DNA of 64,000 bases from CAZDFU01 sp964504985 (GCA_964504985.1 CAZDFU010000003.1:4210-68209), one strand, 5' to 3'; shown: positions 25,625 to 34,070, counted from the stretch's first letter. Translations and numbers: made by a program. The notes: generated by a model from the sequence alone, not told the origin.

Positions 25625-25859
25625 AATTCTTGTAATGATTCTAAATAGAAACAGTACTTGAGGGTCTGGAGGGAAGATAGATAGCGTTCCTTTCGGGAAA
25701 CTAACAGCGCAAGCGCGGTACTAATCCTTCATCGTCGATAATTGTAAAGATTGTCTGGATAAATCCAGCCAACCTTAAAAAGTCCACCTGATAGACGTTA
25801 GTCTAACCTTAATTCCTAATTTTCTTTTGAAGAGCTGGTGATATATAAACAACAGTCCT
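25625..25859. other. Gap at the left edge of the accessory island
   Basis: 235 bp without a convincing gene. It contains GTCTGGAGGGAAGA at 25664-25677, which matches the 3' end of tRNA-Tyr (GTCCGGAGGGAAGG) at 12 of 14 positions, the small palindrome CTGGATAAATCCAG at about 25755, and one copy of the repeat that also lies at 26541. Confidence 0.4.
25781..25824 (+). repeat. Direct repeat flanking the toxin-antitoxin pair, left copy
   Basis: AGTCCACCTGATAGACGTTA followed by GTC and, after a variable part, CCTAATTTT. The right copy at 26541-26584 has AGTCCATCTGGTAGACATTA, the same GTC, and CCTAATTTA. The two copies are in the same orientation, 760 bp apart. Confidence 0.6.
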
Positions 25860-26234
25860 TTAGGTAAACAATTTACGAACATCCTCTAAAATCTTACTCT
25901 TAATTGTTGGAGTTAATTGACCAACGGCATCTTTAATAATAGTCGCATCTGCTGTAAATAATTTATCTGGTCGTACAAAACTTACGACTGGTAAACTACC
26001 CTTAGAAAAATCTTCAGATTTAATACTGATAGCTATTTTGCTTGTATAAGGTTTTGAGGTAATTTGGCATAAAATAAGAAAATCTTGATGCTTCGCATTA
26101 AAATTATCAAACTCAACATTTGCTAAAACCAATGCTGGACGAACTTTCCGGCCTTTTAAATTGGAGAATGGAAATGTAACTAAAACAACACTTCCTACTC
26201 GCAGAGAAGTTCTGTTTACTGTAAGCTTGCCCAT
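25860..26234 (-). CDS. MazF/PemK-like toxin
   Basis: A 124-residue protein of the MazF/PemK family, mRNA-cleaving toxins that act as dimers. The beta-barrel pattern is visible: LRVGSVVLVTFPFSNLKGRK, VRPALVLANVE, and the later ILCQITSK and FVRPDKLFTAD, which correspond to the conserved strands that hold the RNA. The gene overlaps the end of the antitoxin gene by 19 bp, the usual arrangement for such pairs. The pair is bracketed by direct repeats at 25781 and 26541, suggesting it arrived as a cassette. Confidence 0.85.
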   Translation of the reverse strand: MGKLTVNRTSLRVGSVVLVTFPFSNLKGRKVRPALVLANVEFDNFNAKHQDFLILCQITSKPYTSKIAISIKSEDFSKGSLPVVSFVRPDKLFTADATIIKDAVGQLTPTIKSKILEDVRKLFT

Positions 26235-26455
26235 GCTGTATCCTCTTCAGGTCTATCCCAATCAACCGCAAGAGTTTTTTCAGATAGCGATAATGTAGTT
26301 GTTGCAGAGGTACTCTTTACAGGTGCTGGAACAATTCTTATTTCACCCTTTTTTACCTGTAATTCAACCTGTTCCCCAAGGCCACTTTCTTCAAGCGCGG
26401 GTTTAGGTATACGTATTCCACGAGAATTTCCTATTTCAATAATTGTTGTTATCAT
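26216..26455 (-). CDS. MazE/AbrB-like antitoxin
   Basis: A 79-residue protein with an N-terminal SpoVT/AbrB-type swapped-hairpin domain (TTIIEIGNSRGIRIPKPALE and VELQVKKGEIRIVPA), which binds DNA, and an acidic C-terminal tail (WDRPEEDTAWASL) of the kind that wraps and neutralises MazF. It is the first gene of the pair and would autoregulate it. The start is the ATG at 26455, beside a dispersed repeat copy (26457-26490). Confidence 0.85.
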   Translation of the reverse strand: MITTIIEIGNSRGIRIPKPALEESGLGEQVELQVKKGEIRIVPAPVKSTSATTTLSLSEKTLAVDWDRPEEDTAWASLQ

Positions 26456-26456
26456 A

Positions 26457-26490
26457 CTTCGATTTCACTCAGTATGACCCTGAGTATTTG
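26457..26490. repeat. Degenerate dispersed repeat upstream of the antitoxin
   Basis: ACTTCGATTTCACTCAGTAT and GACCCTGAG resemble the CTTCGACTACGCTCAGG family. The copy lies just upstream of the antitoxin start and may affect its promoter. Confidence 0.4.
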
Positions 26491-26540
26491 TCGAATGGGT
26501 CATAGTAATTACATTGTACCTACGCAGAATAATGTTGTCA

Positions 26541-26584
26541 AGTCCATCTGGTAGACATTAGTCGGACTATTATCCCTAATTTAT
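26541..26584 (+). repeat. Direct repeat flanking the toxin-antitoxin pair, right copy
   Basis: AGTCCATCTGGTAGACATTA, matching the left copy at 25781 with three substitutions in 20 bp. Beyond it, 26618-26700 (minus) encodes a 25-codon frame ending in LTSEQLKERIKKN without a start, perhaps a gene remnant. Confidence 0.6.
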
Positions 26585-26709
26585 TATTTGACGAGTTTGC
26601 ATTATATCGGTCGCTTCCTAGTTCTTCTTGATCCTTTCTTTTAATTGCTCAGAAGTTAACTTCTTAAATGTTTGGATAGCAATATTGGCTAGCTTATTTT
26701 AGTGTCTAT

Positions 26710-28938
26710 CTAAGCCCTTAACTTTATACCGGCTTCAATCATTGTTTGAATAAATACTTGCGTTCCTTCTTCAGTTAGTACTTCTATGGGGCCTCTGGGA
26801 GATTCAAATCTATCGGCGAAATATTCAGGATGGTTCTCTTTAAATGATATGATCACTTTTCTGGCTTTATCCACAACTAGTGGTTGAGTGCCTTTAAATA
26901 AACGCTTTAAATTTTTATGATTTAATCGTAAACCAACGTCAGGTTTATCTGTTGATTTTTTCGGCTCATTATTTTTAATTCTAACCCCCATATCTACCAT
27001 AGCTTGGATAAATCTTTCCCTACCCTCAGCTGTGATAACCTCAACTTCAATTCCGCCGTTACTTCTTCTGCTTAAGTATTCAGGATGTTGATCATGAAGC
27101 TGATTTTTTACCTGATCTACAAATTGGAGTATCCTATTATGGTGGCCTTTAAATATTAGCATTAATCCTCTCTGTGATAAGACTAAATCTGTATCCTGCA
27201 CTACTTCTAGTTGATGATCCCTTAATTTTACTCCGGCTTCGAGCATTGCTTTTATAAAAACAGCTCTACCTTCAGTTGTCACAACATCGACCTCTCGAAA
27301 ATGTTTATTTATCCTTTTTGTAAAATACTCTGGATGCTCATCCTCTAATTGTTTTTTGACCCGAGAATATAGTTGAAACAATCTTCTATAATCACCAACA
27401 AAGATAACGTTGTCTGGACTTTGTGGAGACAATACTATTTCACCATCTTTAACATCAAATAAACCTTTCCTTTCTAACTCTCTTATGGGCTTTACATCAG
27501 CTTGGGTTTTGAAGTTGGTAATAGCTGGTAGATTTTTAAGTCCTTCGATGTCAGTTTCTGGACCTAAATACAATAATCCATTTTCCAGTTGTCTTACATT
27601 TCCTTTCATCCACATTGCCATGTTATATGACCAAGAATATTGGCTGGTTTGATACAAACAGTCAACTATAACTCCAAATAGTTTTCCATTAGTTCTTCTG
27701 GCTAGTCTTCCTGTATATTGGGTATATCTTAGTTCGGAATCTGTTGGTGAAGCCCATACTAGAACTTCGGTGAATGGAGCATCAAATCCCTCTGATGCTA
27801 CATAGGGTGAAATTAATACTTGTATTGCTTTTTCGTCAGCCTCTGGTAGTTTATATCTCTCAATTGAATCTATAGCTGGAATTTGTTCAGTATGTATAGC
27901 TTTAGCGACTGGTTTATTTATAGCAACTCCAACTTTGATGCCCCTATCATATAAAAGTTGAGCTAATTCCTCTGCTTCCCATACATAATTACAAGCTATA
28001 ACTGTTTTATAATTCTTTCCAGAAGGATCTTTAATGATATTGGATACTCGATCAGCTATAAATGGTCTTAATTCAGGGCTCTTTTTAAGTAATTGCTCCA
28101 GTTTTTTATAATCTATTCTCCCGAGTGCTGTTACTGGAATTTCATCAACAAGATCTTGGGTGTTAATTTGAAGTCCTAAGAGAGGAGGTAAAAATCTTTC
28201 TTCTTGAGCTTCAGGTAAAGGTAAAGATTCAATAACAATAAATCCATATTGCTCAGGCCTTTTCATGCTACCCGAGTGACGATAAGGAGTAGCGGTAAAA
28301 CCAACTAATCTATTGAACTGATTGATAGATTCTAATCTAGGTTCTGTTCCAACATTATGGGCTTCGTCAATAACTACCAAATCATAATCTTCGGGATTTA
28401 GAGTTCCTTTGTTTAATGCTGACTGAACAGTTTGTATCGTTGCGATTTGTACATTGACATCATCACTTTTACCATATTTACCAATAGTATAGAGAAAGGA
28501 GTGAGATTCTTCTAGAAGTCTCTCCTCCTCTTCGGTATTAGTTGTTTCATCAGTTAGACTTTGGTCTTGTTCTGATTCAATATAACTAGGTTCTTTCTCA
28601 TTTTGTGGAGGTTGTTGATAACCAGATAATGAATCATGAGCCTGATCTACTAATACAAGCTTTGTCCCCGCTACAACTAAAACTTTAGAATCAGGCTTTC
28701 TTCTTATTTGTTGCTCTATAACCAAATGAGTAATTCTCCCTTTACCAATACCGGTTGCCATAGCAATCATAGGAAAATGATCTTCAGGGTTCTTGTTATC
28801 TAAATAATCCCTCAATTTTGAGGCTGCTCTTTCTTGTAGGAAATTTAACCTTTGTTGCTGATCAGGTGTAAGTAATCCATCTCGGTTAATTTCTCCTGTT
28901 GAGCCATAAATAATACGTTCTGCTCCATTATCTACCAT
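26710..28938 (-). CDS. SF2 helicase-like ATPase with three C-terminal repeats
   Basis: A 742-residue protein. Helicase core 1 has a Walker A-like MATGIGKGRITH near residue 60 (Arg replaces the usual Thr/Ser after GKG), DYDLVVIDEAHNVG near 190 and GFTATPYR. Core 2 has LISPYVASEGFDAP and motif VI QYTGRLARR. This resembles the ResIII/DEAD families that move on DNA or remodel it. After about residue 510 come three copies of a 60-80-residue unit, each with a helix, HPEYF/L, a variable part, an E/D-V-x-TxEG core and FIQAM-E/D-x-G-x-K/R (about 514-575, 596-660, 681-742). The unit resembles no domain I know and may bind nucleic acid or a partner. It lies in the accessory island beside a toxin-antitoxin pair. 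Confidence 0.85.
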   Translation of the reverse strand: MVDNGAERIIYGSTGEINRDGLLTPDQQQRLNFLQERAASKLRDYLDNKNPEDHFPMIAMATGIGKGRITHLVIEQQIRRKPDSKVLVVAGTKLVLVDQAHDSLSGYQQPPQNEKEPSYIESEQDQSLTDETTNTEEEERLLEESHSFLYTIGKYGKSDDVNVQIATIQTVQSALNKGTLNPEDYDLVVIDEAHNVGTEPRLESINQFNRLVGFTATPYRHSGSMKRPEQYGFIVIESLPLPEAQEERFLPPLLGLQINTQDLVDEIPVTALGRIDYKKLEQLLKKSPELRPFIADRVSNIIKDPSGKNYKTVIACNYVWEAEELAQLLYDRGIKVGVAINKPVAKAIHTEQIPAIDSIERYKLPEADEKAIQVLISPYVASEGFDAPFTEVLVWASPTDSELRYTQYTGRLARRTNGKLFGVIVDCLYQTSQYSWSYNMAMWMKGNVRQLENGLLYLGPETDIEGLKNLPAITNFKTQADVKPIRELERKGLFDVKDGEIVLSPQSPDNVIFVGDYRRLFQLYSRVKKQLEDEHPEYFTKRINKHFREVDVVTTEGRAVFIKAMLEAGVKLRDHQLEVVQDTDLVLSQRGLMLIFKGHHNRILQFVDQVKNQLHDQHPEYLSRRSNGGIEVEVITAEGRERFIQAMVDMGVRIKNNEPKKSTDKPDVGLRLNHKNLKRLFKGTQPLVVDKARKVIISFKENHPEYFADRFESPRGPIEVLTEEGTQVFIQTMIEAGIKLRA

Positions 28939-29075
28939 AATTAAACGTATTATACCAAAATTGGGAGAATTTATAAACCTATAGTGTAATTGTCCTCTTA
29001 GTGGACACTGTTCGAACCATTATTCTTAACTTAAGTTTTAGTGAGGCTGAAGTATACAGACATTTACAGTTTTAA

Positions 29076-29912
29076 TTAAGATTCCATTTTAACTTCAAGC
29101 GGAAATTCATAACCCCTTTTTGTTTTAACAAGAACTTTATAAACATTAGTACCTCCAACTGGTCTAAAACGATTCTGTTCTGGACTAGTTCTAGGTTCGA
29201 TGTCAGAGAATAATACTGAAATATCCCTAATATCTTCTGCTTCTATTTTTAATAGCTCATTTGGCTTCAGATTAGTATTAAGGGGATCGTCAAAAACAAA
29301 GTAAGTACTTCTCCAGGTTTCATTACCAGTATTTCCCTCCATTATTGCTCCGATATAATCTGATTTTGAACTGTTGGAGTTATCAATATGCAGGAATACC
29401 CGAAAGCTGAAAAACATATATCTTCCAGCAGAGTAGTTTTGCCAGCTAGTTGTATCTACTTTTAAGGTGACATCAATTGAAGGTTTTGGTTTCTTTTTTT
29501 CTGCCCACAATTTCTCCGAGGATTGCAGATTCCCTAACTCACCATGTTTAAGACACTCCTCAAGTAGAGTATTCATGCAATGGTTGGGTGGTAAATCCCC
29601 AATGTAATCTCTTTTGTTCGAAATTTGGGTATGAAGTGATGAATCCCCCTCATTCCGGAATTCTTGAAGTTTCTTAATGTTTGCTCTTTTAGAATTGTCC
29701 CAAGGGTATTGTGATACAACTTCAGTAAAGGTATTGAATCCCAAAAGAGGCGGTATGGTATCAATAATAGCTCGGAGTAAAGGAGCAGCAACGTATATAG
29801 CTTTACTATTCTTATTTAGGCCTTTTAACTGTTGAATTAATTTCGAATATTCAAAAGGACCCACCTTCTCTTTGAATTTTTGAATAATTCTTAAATCTAC
29901 ATAGCTACTCAT
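29076..29912 (-). CDS. Island protein, helical N-domain plus beta-rich C-domain, unknown
   Basis: A 278-residue soluble protein. Residues 1-135 are helical, with AAPLLRAIIDTIPPLLGFNTF, then SKRANIKKLQEFRNEGDSSL and LH; proteins with this RAI-D-x-PPLLG ... LH-x-x-I layout are widespread and of unknown function. Residues 140-278 are beta-rich (VDTTSWQNYSAGRYMFFSFRVFL in part, then a long strand-rich end). It lies 137 bp upstream of the helicase gene on the same strand and may be its partner. I do not assign a function. Confidence 0.65.
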   Translation of the reverse strand: MSSYVDLRIIQKFKEKVGPFEYSKLIQQLKGLNKNSKAIYVAAPLLRAIIDTIPPLLGFNTFTEVVSQYPWDNSKRANIKKLQEFRNEGDSSLHTQISNKRDYIGDLPPNHCMNTLLEECLKHGELGNLQSSEKLWAEKKKPKPSIDVTLKVDTTSWQNYSAGRYMFFSFRVFLHIDNSNSSKSDYIGAIMEGNTGNETWRSTYFVFDDPLNTNLKPNELLKIEAEDIRDISVLFSDIEPRTSPEQNRFRPVGGTNVYKVLVKTKRGYEFPLEVKMES

Positions 29913-29927
29913 GCGCTTATTTTACCA

Positions 29928-30052
29928 TTAAGCTGGTTTAGAGAGTGATGTTTTATTAATGCTCTTATCAATTTTAGCAATAAATACCTTTTCTGCAGAG
30001 TCACCATTTAAACTGGTAACTTTAATTTTAACTTTGCTTCTAGAGCTTTAGA
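29928..30052 (-). pseudogene. Possible gene remnant (C-terminal fragment)
   Basis: A minus-strand frame with no start encodes a Lys/Ser-rich tail (KVKIKVTSLNGDSAEK, then KSINKTSLSKPA and a stop at 29928-29930). The codon pattern resembles coding sequence, but it is cut off by an in-frame stop. It lies at the right end of the accessory island. Confidence 0.25.
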
Positions 30053-30217
30053 TAGGTAGGAAAACGGCACTGTAGAAGAAAAAAGAATAATATTACATGC
30101 GATTGGTTTAAGGCTTATTTTAAAAGATAAAAAACTAGAAATAACACCGAGGTCAATGTTCAAAGAGATACAAATTGCAACTGCTTTAGCTTCAAAAGGT
30201 TCGATTATTGAGGCATC

Positions 30218-30236
30218 TGTCCGGAGGGAAGGATTC
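30218..30236 (+). repeat. Copy of the tRNA-Tyr 3' end (putative att site)
   Basis: TGTCCGGAGGGAAGGATTC is identical to 30323-30341, which is the end of the tRNA-Tyr gene (T arm, acceptor stem and discriminator). Such 3'-end copies are left when an element integrates into a tRNA gene. A poorer copy lies at 25664-25677. Confidence 0.6.
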
Positions 30237-30254
30237 CCTTCGACTACGCTCAGG
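30236..30254. repeat. Dispersed repeat, CCTTCGACTACGCTCAGGG copy
   Basis: A close match to the repeat family seen at 8893 and inside atpA at 11082. It directly follows the copied tRNA-Tyr tail. Confidence 0.55.
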
Positions 30255-30324
30255 GTAAACTGCTCATCCCTCTGATAATATTCGTCTCGTACGCTCGCAT
30301 TGAGCGAGCTTGCGAGCCGAAATG

Positions 30325-30407
30325 TCCGGAGGGAAGGATTCGCACCTTCGCAGGGAAAACCCGGTAGATTTACAGTCTACTGCAATTGACTACTCTGCCA
30401 CCTCCGG
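30325..30407 (-). tRNA. tRNA-Tyr (anticodon GTA), C1:G72, long variable arm
   Basis: 83 nt. The acceptor stem CCGGAGG/CCTCCGG is perfect with discriminator A at 30325. The anticodon arm GTAGA-CTGTAAA-TCTAC gives GTA. The variable region of 14 nt has a GGG/CCC stem, as in bacterial tRNA-Tyr. The first pair is C1:G72, which is the archaeal/eukaryotic identity; bacterial tRNA-Tyr normally has G1:C72. The T loop reads TGCGAAT instead of TTCGAAT. CCA is not encoded. Confidence 0.92.
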
Positions 30408-30408
30408 T

Positions 30409-30772
30409 ATGCCTTATTATATCTTAGGCAAATTGATTGGACAACTTTTAAAATATACTTCTGCGGACTGTAAGTCCTTGAAGATCCCGGTTGTAACCGG
30501 GGATCCGCGATAAACTTTGTTCATCGGGACTGTAATTAAATTAAAATTTCCCTAGGTGCCTGCTCGCCTCGCTCGACGCGAGTCGAAGCGGGCCTAATCC
30601 ACCCCCCAGGTGAACAAAGATAGCCCTATATACTCCTGATGTTTGGGTATCTTCAAGGCGCCAAACAGCTGTTGATTTAGTTAGGAATCCTTCCATGAAA
30701 GTTTTTAAAACTGTAGCCTCAAAAATCCCCAATAGAGCACTGCAGGCAATCGCTTGAACATTAAAAAACTGT
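30409..30772. other. Hairpin-rich gap between tRNA-Tyr and the PBP gene
   Basis: No gene is supported here. At about 30456-30506 there are nested palindromes (GGACTGTAAGTCC and CCCGGTTGTAACCGGG) that superficially recall a tRNA. At 30545-30612 is a family A repeat copy. The remaining 160 bp show nothing more than the PBP promoter at the right end. Confidence 0.5.
30545..30612 (+). repeat. Palindromic repeat family A, copy 3 (expanded)
   Basis: AATTTCCCTAGGTG starts the copy and CACCCCCCAGGTG closes it. Between them is an extra GC-rich palindromic block around CTCGCCTCGCTCGACGCGAG, as if a second small palindrome had entered the first. Confidence 0.65.
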
Positions 30773-30778
30773 TATAAT
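30773..30778 (+). promoter_or_regulatory. -10 box of the PBP gene
   Basis: A perfect TATAAT ends 8 bp before the ATG at 30787 with no ribosome binding site between; a leaderless transcript is predicted. Confidence 0.5.
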
Positions 30779-30786
30779 CCCTTAAT

Positions 30787-33342
30787 ATGACCCATGGTTC
30801 ATGGAAAGCAAGAAGAGAGCACCAGAGGCTTTGGAGATTTAAATTTCTTTCCAATCTTTCTACTTTCATGCTGGTTCTTGTGATAGGCTTTCTCCTGCTT
30901 CTTTTTGGTACTGTAGTATTCTTTGCAACTCAAATCCCCTCCCCCCAGGATTTAACTAACAGGTCTGTTGCCTCCTCCACCAAAATTTATGACAGGTCAG
31001 GTGAACTTTTATATGATATTTATGCAGACCAAAACAGAACCCCTATAAAACTTTCAGATATTCCAGACCATGTTAAAAAAGCCACCATCTCAATTGAAGA
31101 TAAAGATTTTTATAAACATTCAGGCTTTTCTATTGCAGGCATAGCGAGGTCTTTGTTTGAGCTGGTAGTTCACCGCCGGGTGGAAGGCGGGTCTACCCTG
31201 ACTCAACAATTGATTAAGAATGCCCTGCTTTCAGGGGAAAGGACATTAACCCGGAAATTAAAAGAGTTTATTCTGGCTATCCAGGTTGAAAGAGCCTATT
31301 CCAAAGACCAGATTTTGGAGATGTATTTGAATGAAATCCCTTATGGTGGCACAGCCTATGGTATAGAAGCAGCATCTAACCTATATTTTGGGAAATCAGC
31401 CAAAGATCTTGATTTAGCAGAAGCAGCTCTTTTAGCAGGTTTACCACAGCGTCCTTCTGTTTATTCTCCTTATGGAACAAGGCCTGAGTTATCCAGATCC
31501 AGGCAAAAAGAAGTTTTAAGAAGAATGGTTGAAGATGACTATATTACAGAGGCCCAGGCTAAGCAGGCTCAGCAACAGCAGTTAACTTACCGTACCAGCC
31601 AGACTGAAAAAGGTTTTAAAGCTCCTCATTTTGTTTTGTATGTGAAAGAAAAGCTGATAGAACAATTTGGAGATAAGATGGTGGAACAAGGAGGCTTAAG
31701 AGTTACTACTACCCTGGATTATAAATTGCAACAGGCAGCAGAAGAGATAGTTAAAAAAGAAGTTGAGAATTTAGCCTCTGCCAAAGTTGGTAATGGTGCA
31801 GCCGTTGTTATGAACACTAAAACAGGGGAGATTTTATCTATGATAGGCAGCAAAGACTATTTTGGAGCTTCTCTGCCCGAAGGGTGTACTGAGGGAGATT
31901 CCTGTATTTTTGAGCCAAATGTTAATGTGGCAATCCGCGAAAGACAACCTGGTTCTGCTACCAAGCCTATCAATTATGCCAAGGCTTTGGAAAAGGGTTA
32001 TACAGCAAGCTATGTTTATATGGATGTTAAAACAGAATTTCCAGGCGGTGATAGGCCAAGTTATATACCGGTAAACTATGATGTGCAATTTCATGGACCA
32101 GTTCAGATGCGTTTTGCCCTGGCTAATTCCTATAATATCCCTGCTGTTAAAAACTTAGCTTTAGTTGGGGTAAAAGATGTTTTGGAATTAGGTTACAGGA
32201 TGGGAGTAACTACCTGGGAACCTTCTGAGGAGAATGTTAATTCAGTTGGATTAAGCCTGACTTTGGGAGGAAGAGAGGTCAGGCTTCTGGATTTAACAAC
32301 TGCTTTTGGGGTTATGGCCAATAAAGGACGCCAAATTGACCCTATTTCTATTTTGAAAGTTACTGATTCAAAGGGTAAGAATTTGTTTGAATATCACCAG
32401 TCTGAGGGACGGAGGATCCTGGATGAAGGAATTACCTTTATTATTTCTGATATCCTTTCAGATAATGGAGCAAGAACTGCTGCTTTTGGTTCTAACTCTG
32501 TTTTAAATATCCCCGGAAAAGTAGTGGCAGTGAAAACAGGTACAACAGATGAGAAAAGGGATAATTGGACAGTGGGATTTACCCCTTCTGTGGTGGTAGG
32601 GGTTTGGGTGGGAAATAATGATAATTCTGTAATGAGCCCTGCTGTTTCCTCAGGGGTAACAGGCGCTTCCCCTATCTGGAATAAGATTATGAGGGAGGTT
32701 TTGAAAGATAAACCCAATGAGTCATTTGAGAAACCTTCTAATGTGAATCAAATGGAAATAGATGGTTTAATGGGTGGCAAGCCACATGGAGGATCTCCAG
32801 CTAGAAAAGAATATTATATTTCAGGCACAGAACCAAAGGGTGAAGCTCCTGCTTATCAGAGAGGTAAAGTTTGTAAAAATAATCCTCATAGATTAGCAAA
32901 TGATGGTGAGGATGCTGATGAGAAAGATGTGATAGTCCTAAAAGAAAATGATCCAACAGGGGCTAATAAATGGCAAAAAGGTATTGATGATTGGGTTTTA
33001 ACTGCAGCTGATGGCAGGTTAGTTGGGGCTTCCAAAGGTTGTTCTGGAGTTCCTGGGTTCACAGCTGGAAGTGGAGGGGTTATTGAAATTGTTAATATCC
33101 CCAATGGGGCTAATGTGCCTAGAGTGTTTGATGTTTTAGCCAAAGCCAATTCCCCTGCAGGAGTAAAAAAGGTTGTCTGGCAAATAGATGGAAGCAATAA
33201 ATCTACTCAAACTTCTGAGCCATTTGCCCTGCATGTAGAATTTCCTGAAGGAGACAAGGGCTCCCATACTATTTCAGTTACTTTAGAAGATAACAATGGA
33301 GCCTCACATTCCACCACAATAGGTGTTTCTCTCAACCTCTAG
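30787..33342 (+). CDS. Class A penicillin-binding protein (PBP1A type)
   Basis: An 851-residue bifunctional peptidoglycan synthase. Residues 22-48 form the membrane anchor. The GT51 transglycosylase domain shows SIEDKDFYKHSGFS, VEGGSTLTQQLIKN, KEFILAIQVERAYSKDQILE and NEIPYGGTAYGIEAA. The transpeptidase domain has SATK (catalytic Ser, in QPGSATKPINY), the SYN triad ANSYNIPAV and KTGTT. The last 110 residues form an Ig/Big-like domain (VFDVLAKANSPAGVKKVVWQ in part) that would reach into the cell wall. It polymerises and cross-links peptidoglycan outside the membrane. It stands alone with its own promoter. Confidence 0.96.
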   Translation: MTHGSWKARREHQRLWRFKFLSNLSTFMLVLVIGFLLLLFGTVVFFATQIPSPQDLTNRSVASSTKIYDRSGELLYDIYADQNRTPIKLSDIPDHVKKATISIEDKDFYKHSGFSIAGIARSLFELVVHRRVEGGSTLTQQLIKNALLSGERTLTRKLKEFILAIQVERAYSKDQILEMYLNEIPYGGTAYGIEAASNLYFGKSAKDLDLAEAALLAGLPQRPSVYSPYGTRPELSRSRQKEVLRRMVEDDYITEAQAKQAQQQQLTYRTSQTEKGFKAPHFVLYVKEKLIEQFGDKMVEQGGLRVTTTLDYKLQQAAEEIVKKEVENLASAKVGNGAAVVMNTKTGEILSMIGSKDYFGASLPEGCTEGDSCIFEPNVNVAIRERQPGSATKPINYAKALEKGYTASYVYMDVKTEFPGGDRPSYIPVNYDVQFHGPVQMRFALANSYNIPAVKNLALVGVKDVLELGYRMGVTTWEPSEENVNSVGLSLTLGGREVRLLDLTTAFGVMANKGRQIDPISILKVTDSKGKNLFEYHQSEGRRILDEGITFIISDILSDNGARTAAFGSNSVLNIPGKVVAVKTGTTDEKRDNWTVGFTPSVVVGVWVGNNDNSVMSPAVSSGVTGASPIWNKIMREVLKDKPNESFEKPSNVNQMEIDGLMGGKPHGGSPARKEYYISGTEPKGEAPAYQRGKVCKNNPHRLANDGEDADEKDVIVLKENDPTGANKWQKGIDDWVLTAADGRLVGASKGCSGVPGFTAGSGGVIEIVNIPNGANVPRVFDVLAKANSPAGVKKVVWQIDGSNKSTQTSEPFALHVEFPEGDKGSHTISVTLEDNNGASHSTTIGVSLNL

Positions 33343-33367
33343 ATTTGTAAAATATCTCATAGTATGT

Positions 33368-33413
33368 TATAATTACCTCTAAGCGGACCCTAATTTAGGG
33401 CCTGTATTTTTTT
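33368..33413 (+). promoter_or_regulatory. TATAAT and hairpin-U-run leader of the VanW-like gene
   Basis: TATAAT at 33368-33373 is followed by a CCCTA/TAGGG hairpin (33388-33400), flanked by GG and CC, and a run of seven T that ends 3 bp before the ATG at 33417. The layout is the same as at 18602-18656. It may terminate PBP transcription, attenuate the downstream gene, or both. Confidence 0.55.
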
Positions 33414-33416
33414 ACT

Positions 33417-34070
33417 ATGATATATCAAACAGTAGCTAAAATTTCTACAGTTGCTTTATTTACTTTAACTCAGTTTAACACCCTTCCTGCCACACCAGAA
33501 CAGGTATTATCTTCTCATGAGATATCTTTGGAGAACAGGTATCCTGTAAAATCAGTCAGTGATATTTTCCGTGATAATATCTTGCTGAATTTAGCTTATA
33601 TGGATGGTAAGGTTAAAGGGAAAAAAGATATTAACTGGGACGAGATTAAAAAGCCTTTCACTTATCAATTTAGGCTGGAGCCTAATAAAACCTTTGCCTT
33701 TCATGAAGATGTTTCAGATGAGTATAAAGATAAAGTAACTAAAACCACACAGGCTCATTTTAATGCTGAAGAAGGATTTAAAACAGATGGGTATTTATTT
33801 GGTGATGGAGTATGCCACTTAGCCTCCTTAATATATTGGACAGCCAAAGATGCCAATTTGGATATTAAAGCTCCAACAAACCATGATTTTATGGCTATCC
33901 CTGAAATTTCTAAAGAAAATGGAGTATCTATTTATAGCAACCCCTACTCCAATGGTTCAAATACCCAGCAGAATTTATATGTTACTAATAATAAAACTAA
34001 AGTTATTACCTTTAAATTTGAATATAATGGGGAAAAATTAAAAGCTTCTGTTATAGAAGAAAAGCAATAA
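33417..34070 (+). CDS. VanW-like secreted protein
   Basis: A 217-residue protein with a weak signal-like N-terminus (residues 4-22). Residues 115-190 match the VanW/DUF layout: FKTDGYLFGDGVCHLASLIY, a short Asn/His motif (APTNHDFMAI), and the strand VITFKFEYNGEKLKASVI. VanW-like domains occur in cell-wall-associated proteins, but no activity is established for them. It lies behind PBP1A and converges on pheT (adjacent stop codons), so a wall-related role is an inference from context. Confidence 0.65.
   Translation: MIYQTVAKISTVALFTLTQFNTLPATPEQVLSSHEISLENRYPVKSVSDIFRDNILLNLAYMDGKVKGKKDINWDEIKKPFTYQFRLEPNKTFAFHEDVSDEYKDKVTKTTQAHFNAEEGFKTDGYLFGDGVCHLASLIYWTAKDANLDIKAPTNHDFMAIPEISKENGVSIYSNPYSNGSNTQQNLYVTNNKTKVITFKFEYNGEKLKASVIEEKQ

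Larger units (their letters stand above)
30063..30275 (+). pseudogene. Remnant of a serine-recombinase C-terminus
   Basis: A plus-strand frame, NGTVEEKRIILHAIGLRL then ILKDKKLEITP, resembles the end of large serine recombinases, where an EKR-x-IL-x-x-G motif precedes a short L-x-I strand. An in-frame TAG comes right before it, and its end reads through the copied tRNA-Tyr tail. The absence of the catalytic and Zn-ribbon parts shows it is a fragment. The match is short, so the family call is tentative. Confidence 0.3.

Noticed and set aside
30456..30506. A tRNA-like structure (GGACTGTAAGTCC, CCCGGTTGTAACCGGG)
   Set aside because: There is no D arm, no 7-bp acceptor stem and no standard T loop, so a second tRNA-Tyr is not supported.
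30310..30513. A 67-codon plus-strand frame
   Set aside because: It runs through the tRNA-Tyr gene on the other strand.
30541..30732. A 63-codon minus-strand frame
   Set aside because: About half of it is the family A repeat with its inner palindrome; there is no ribosome binding site or family pattern.
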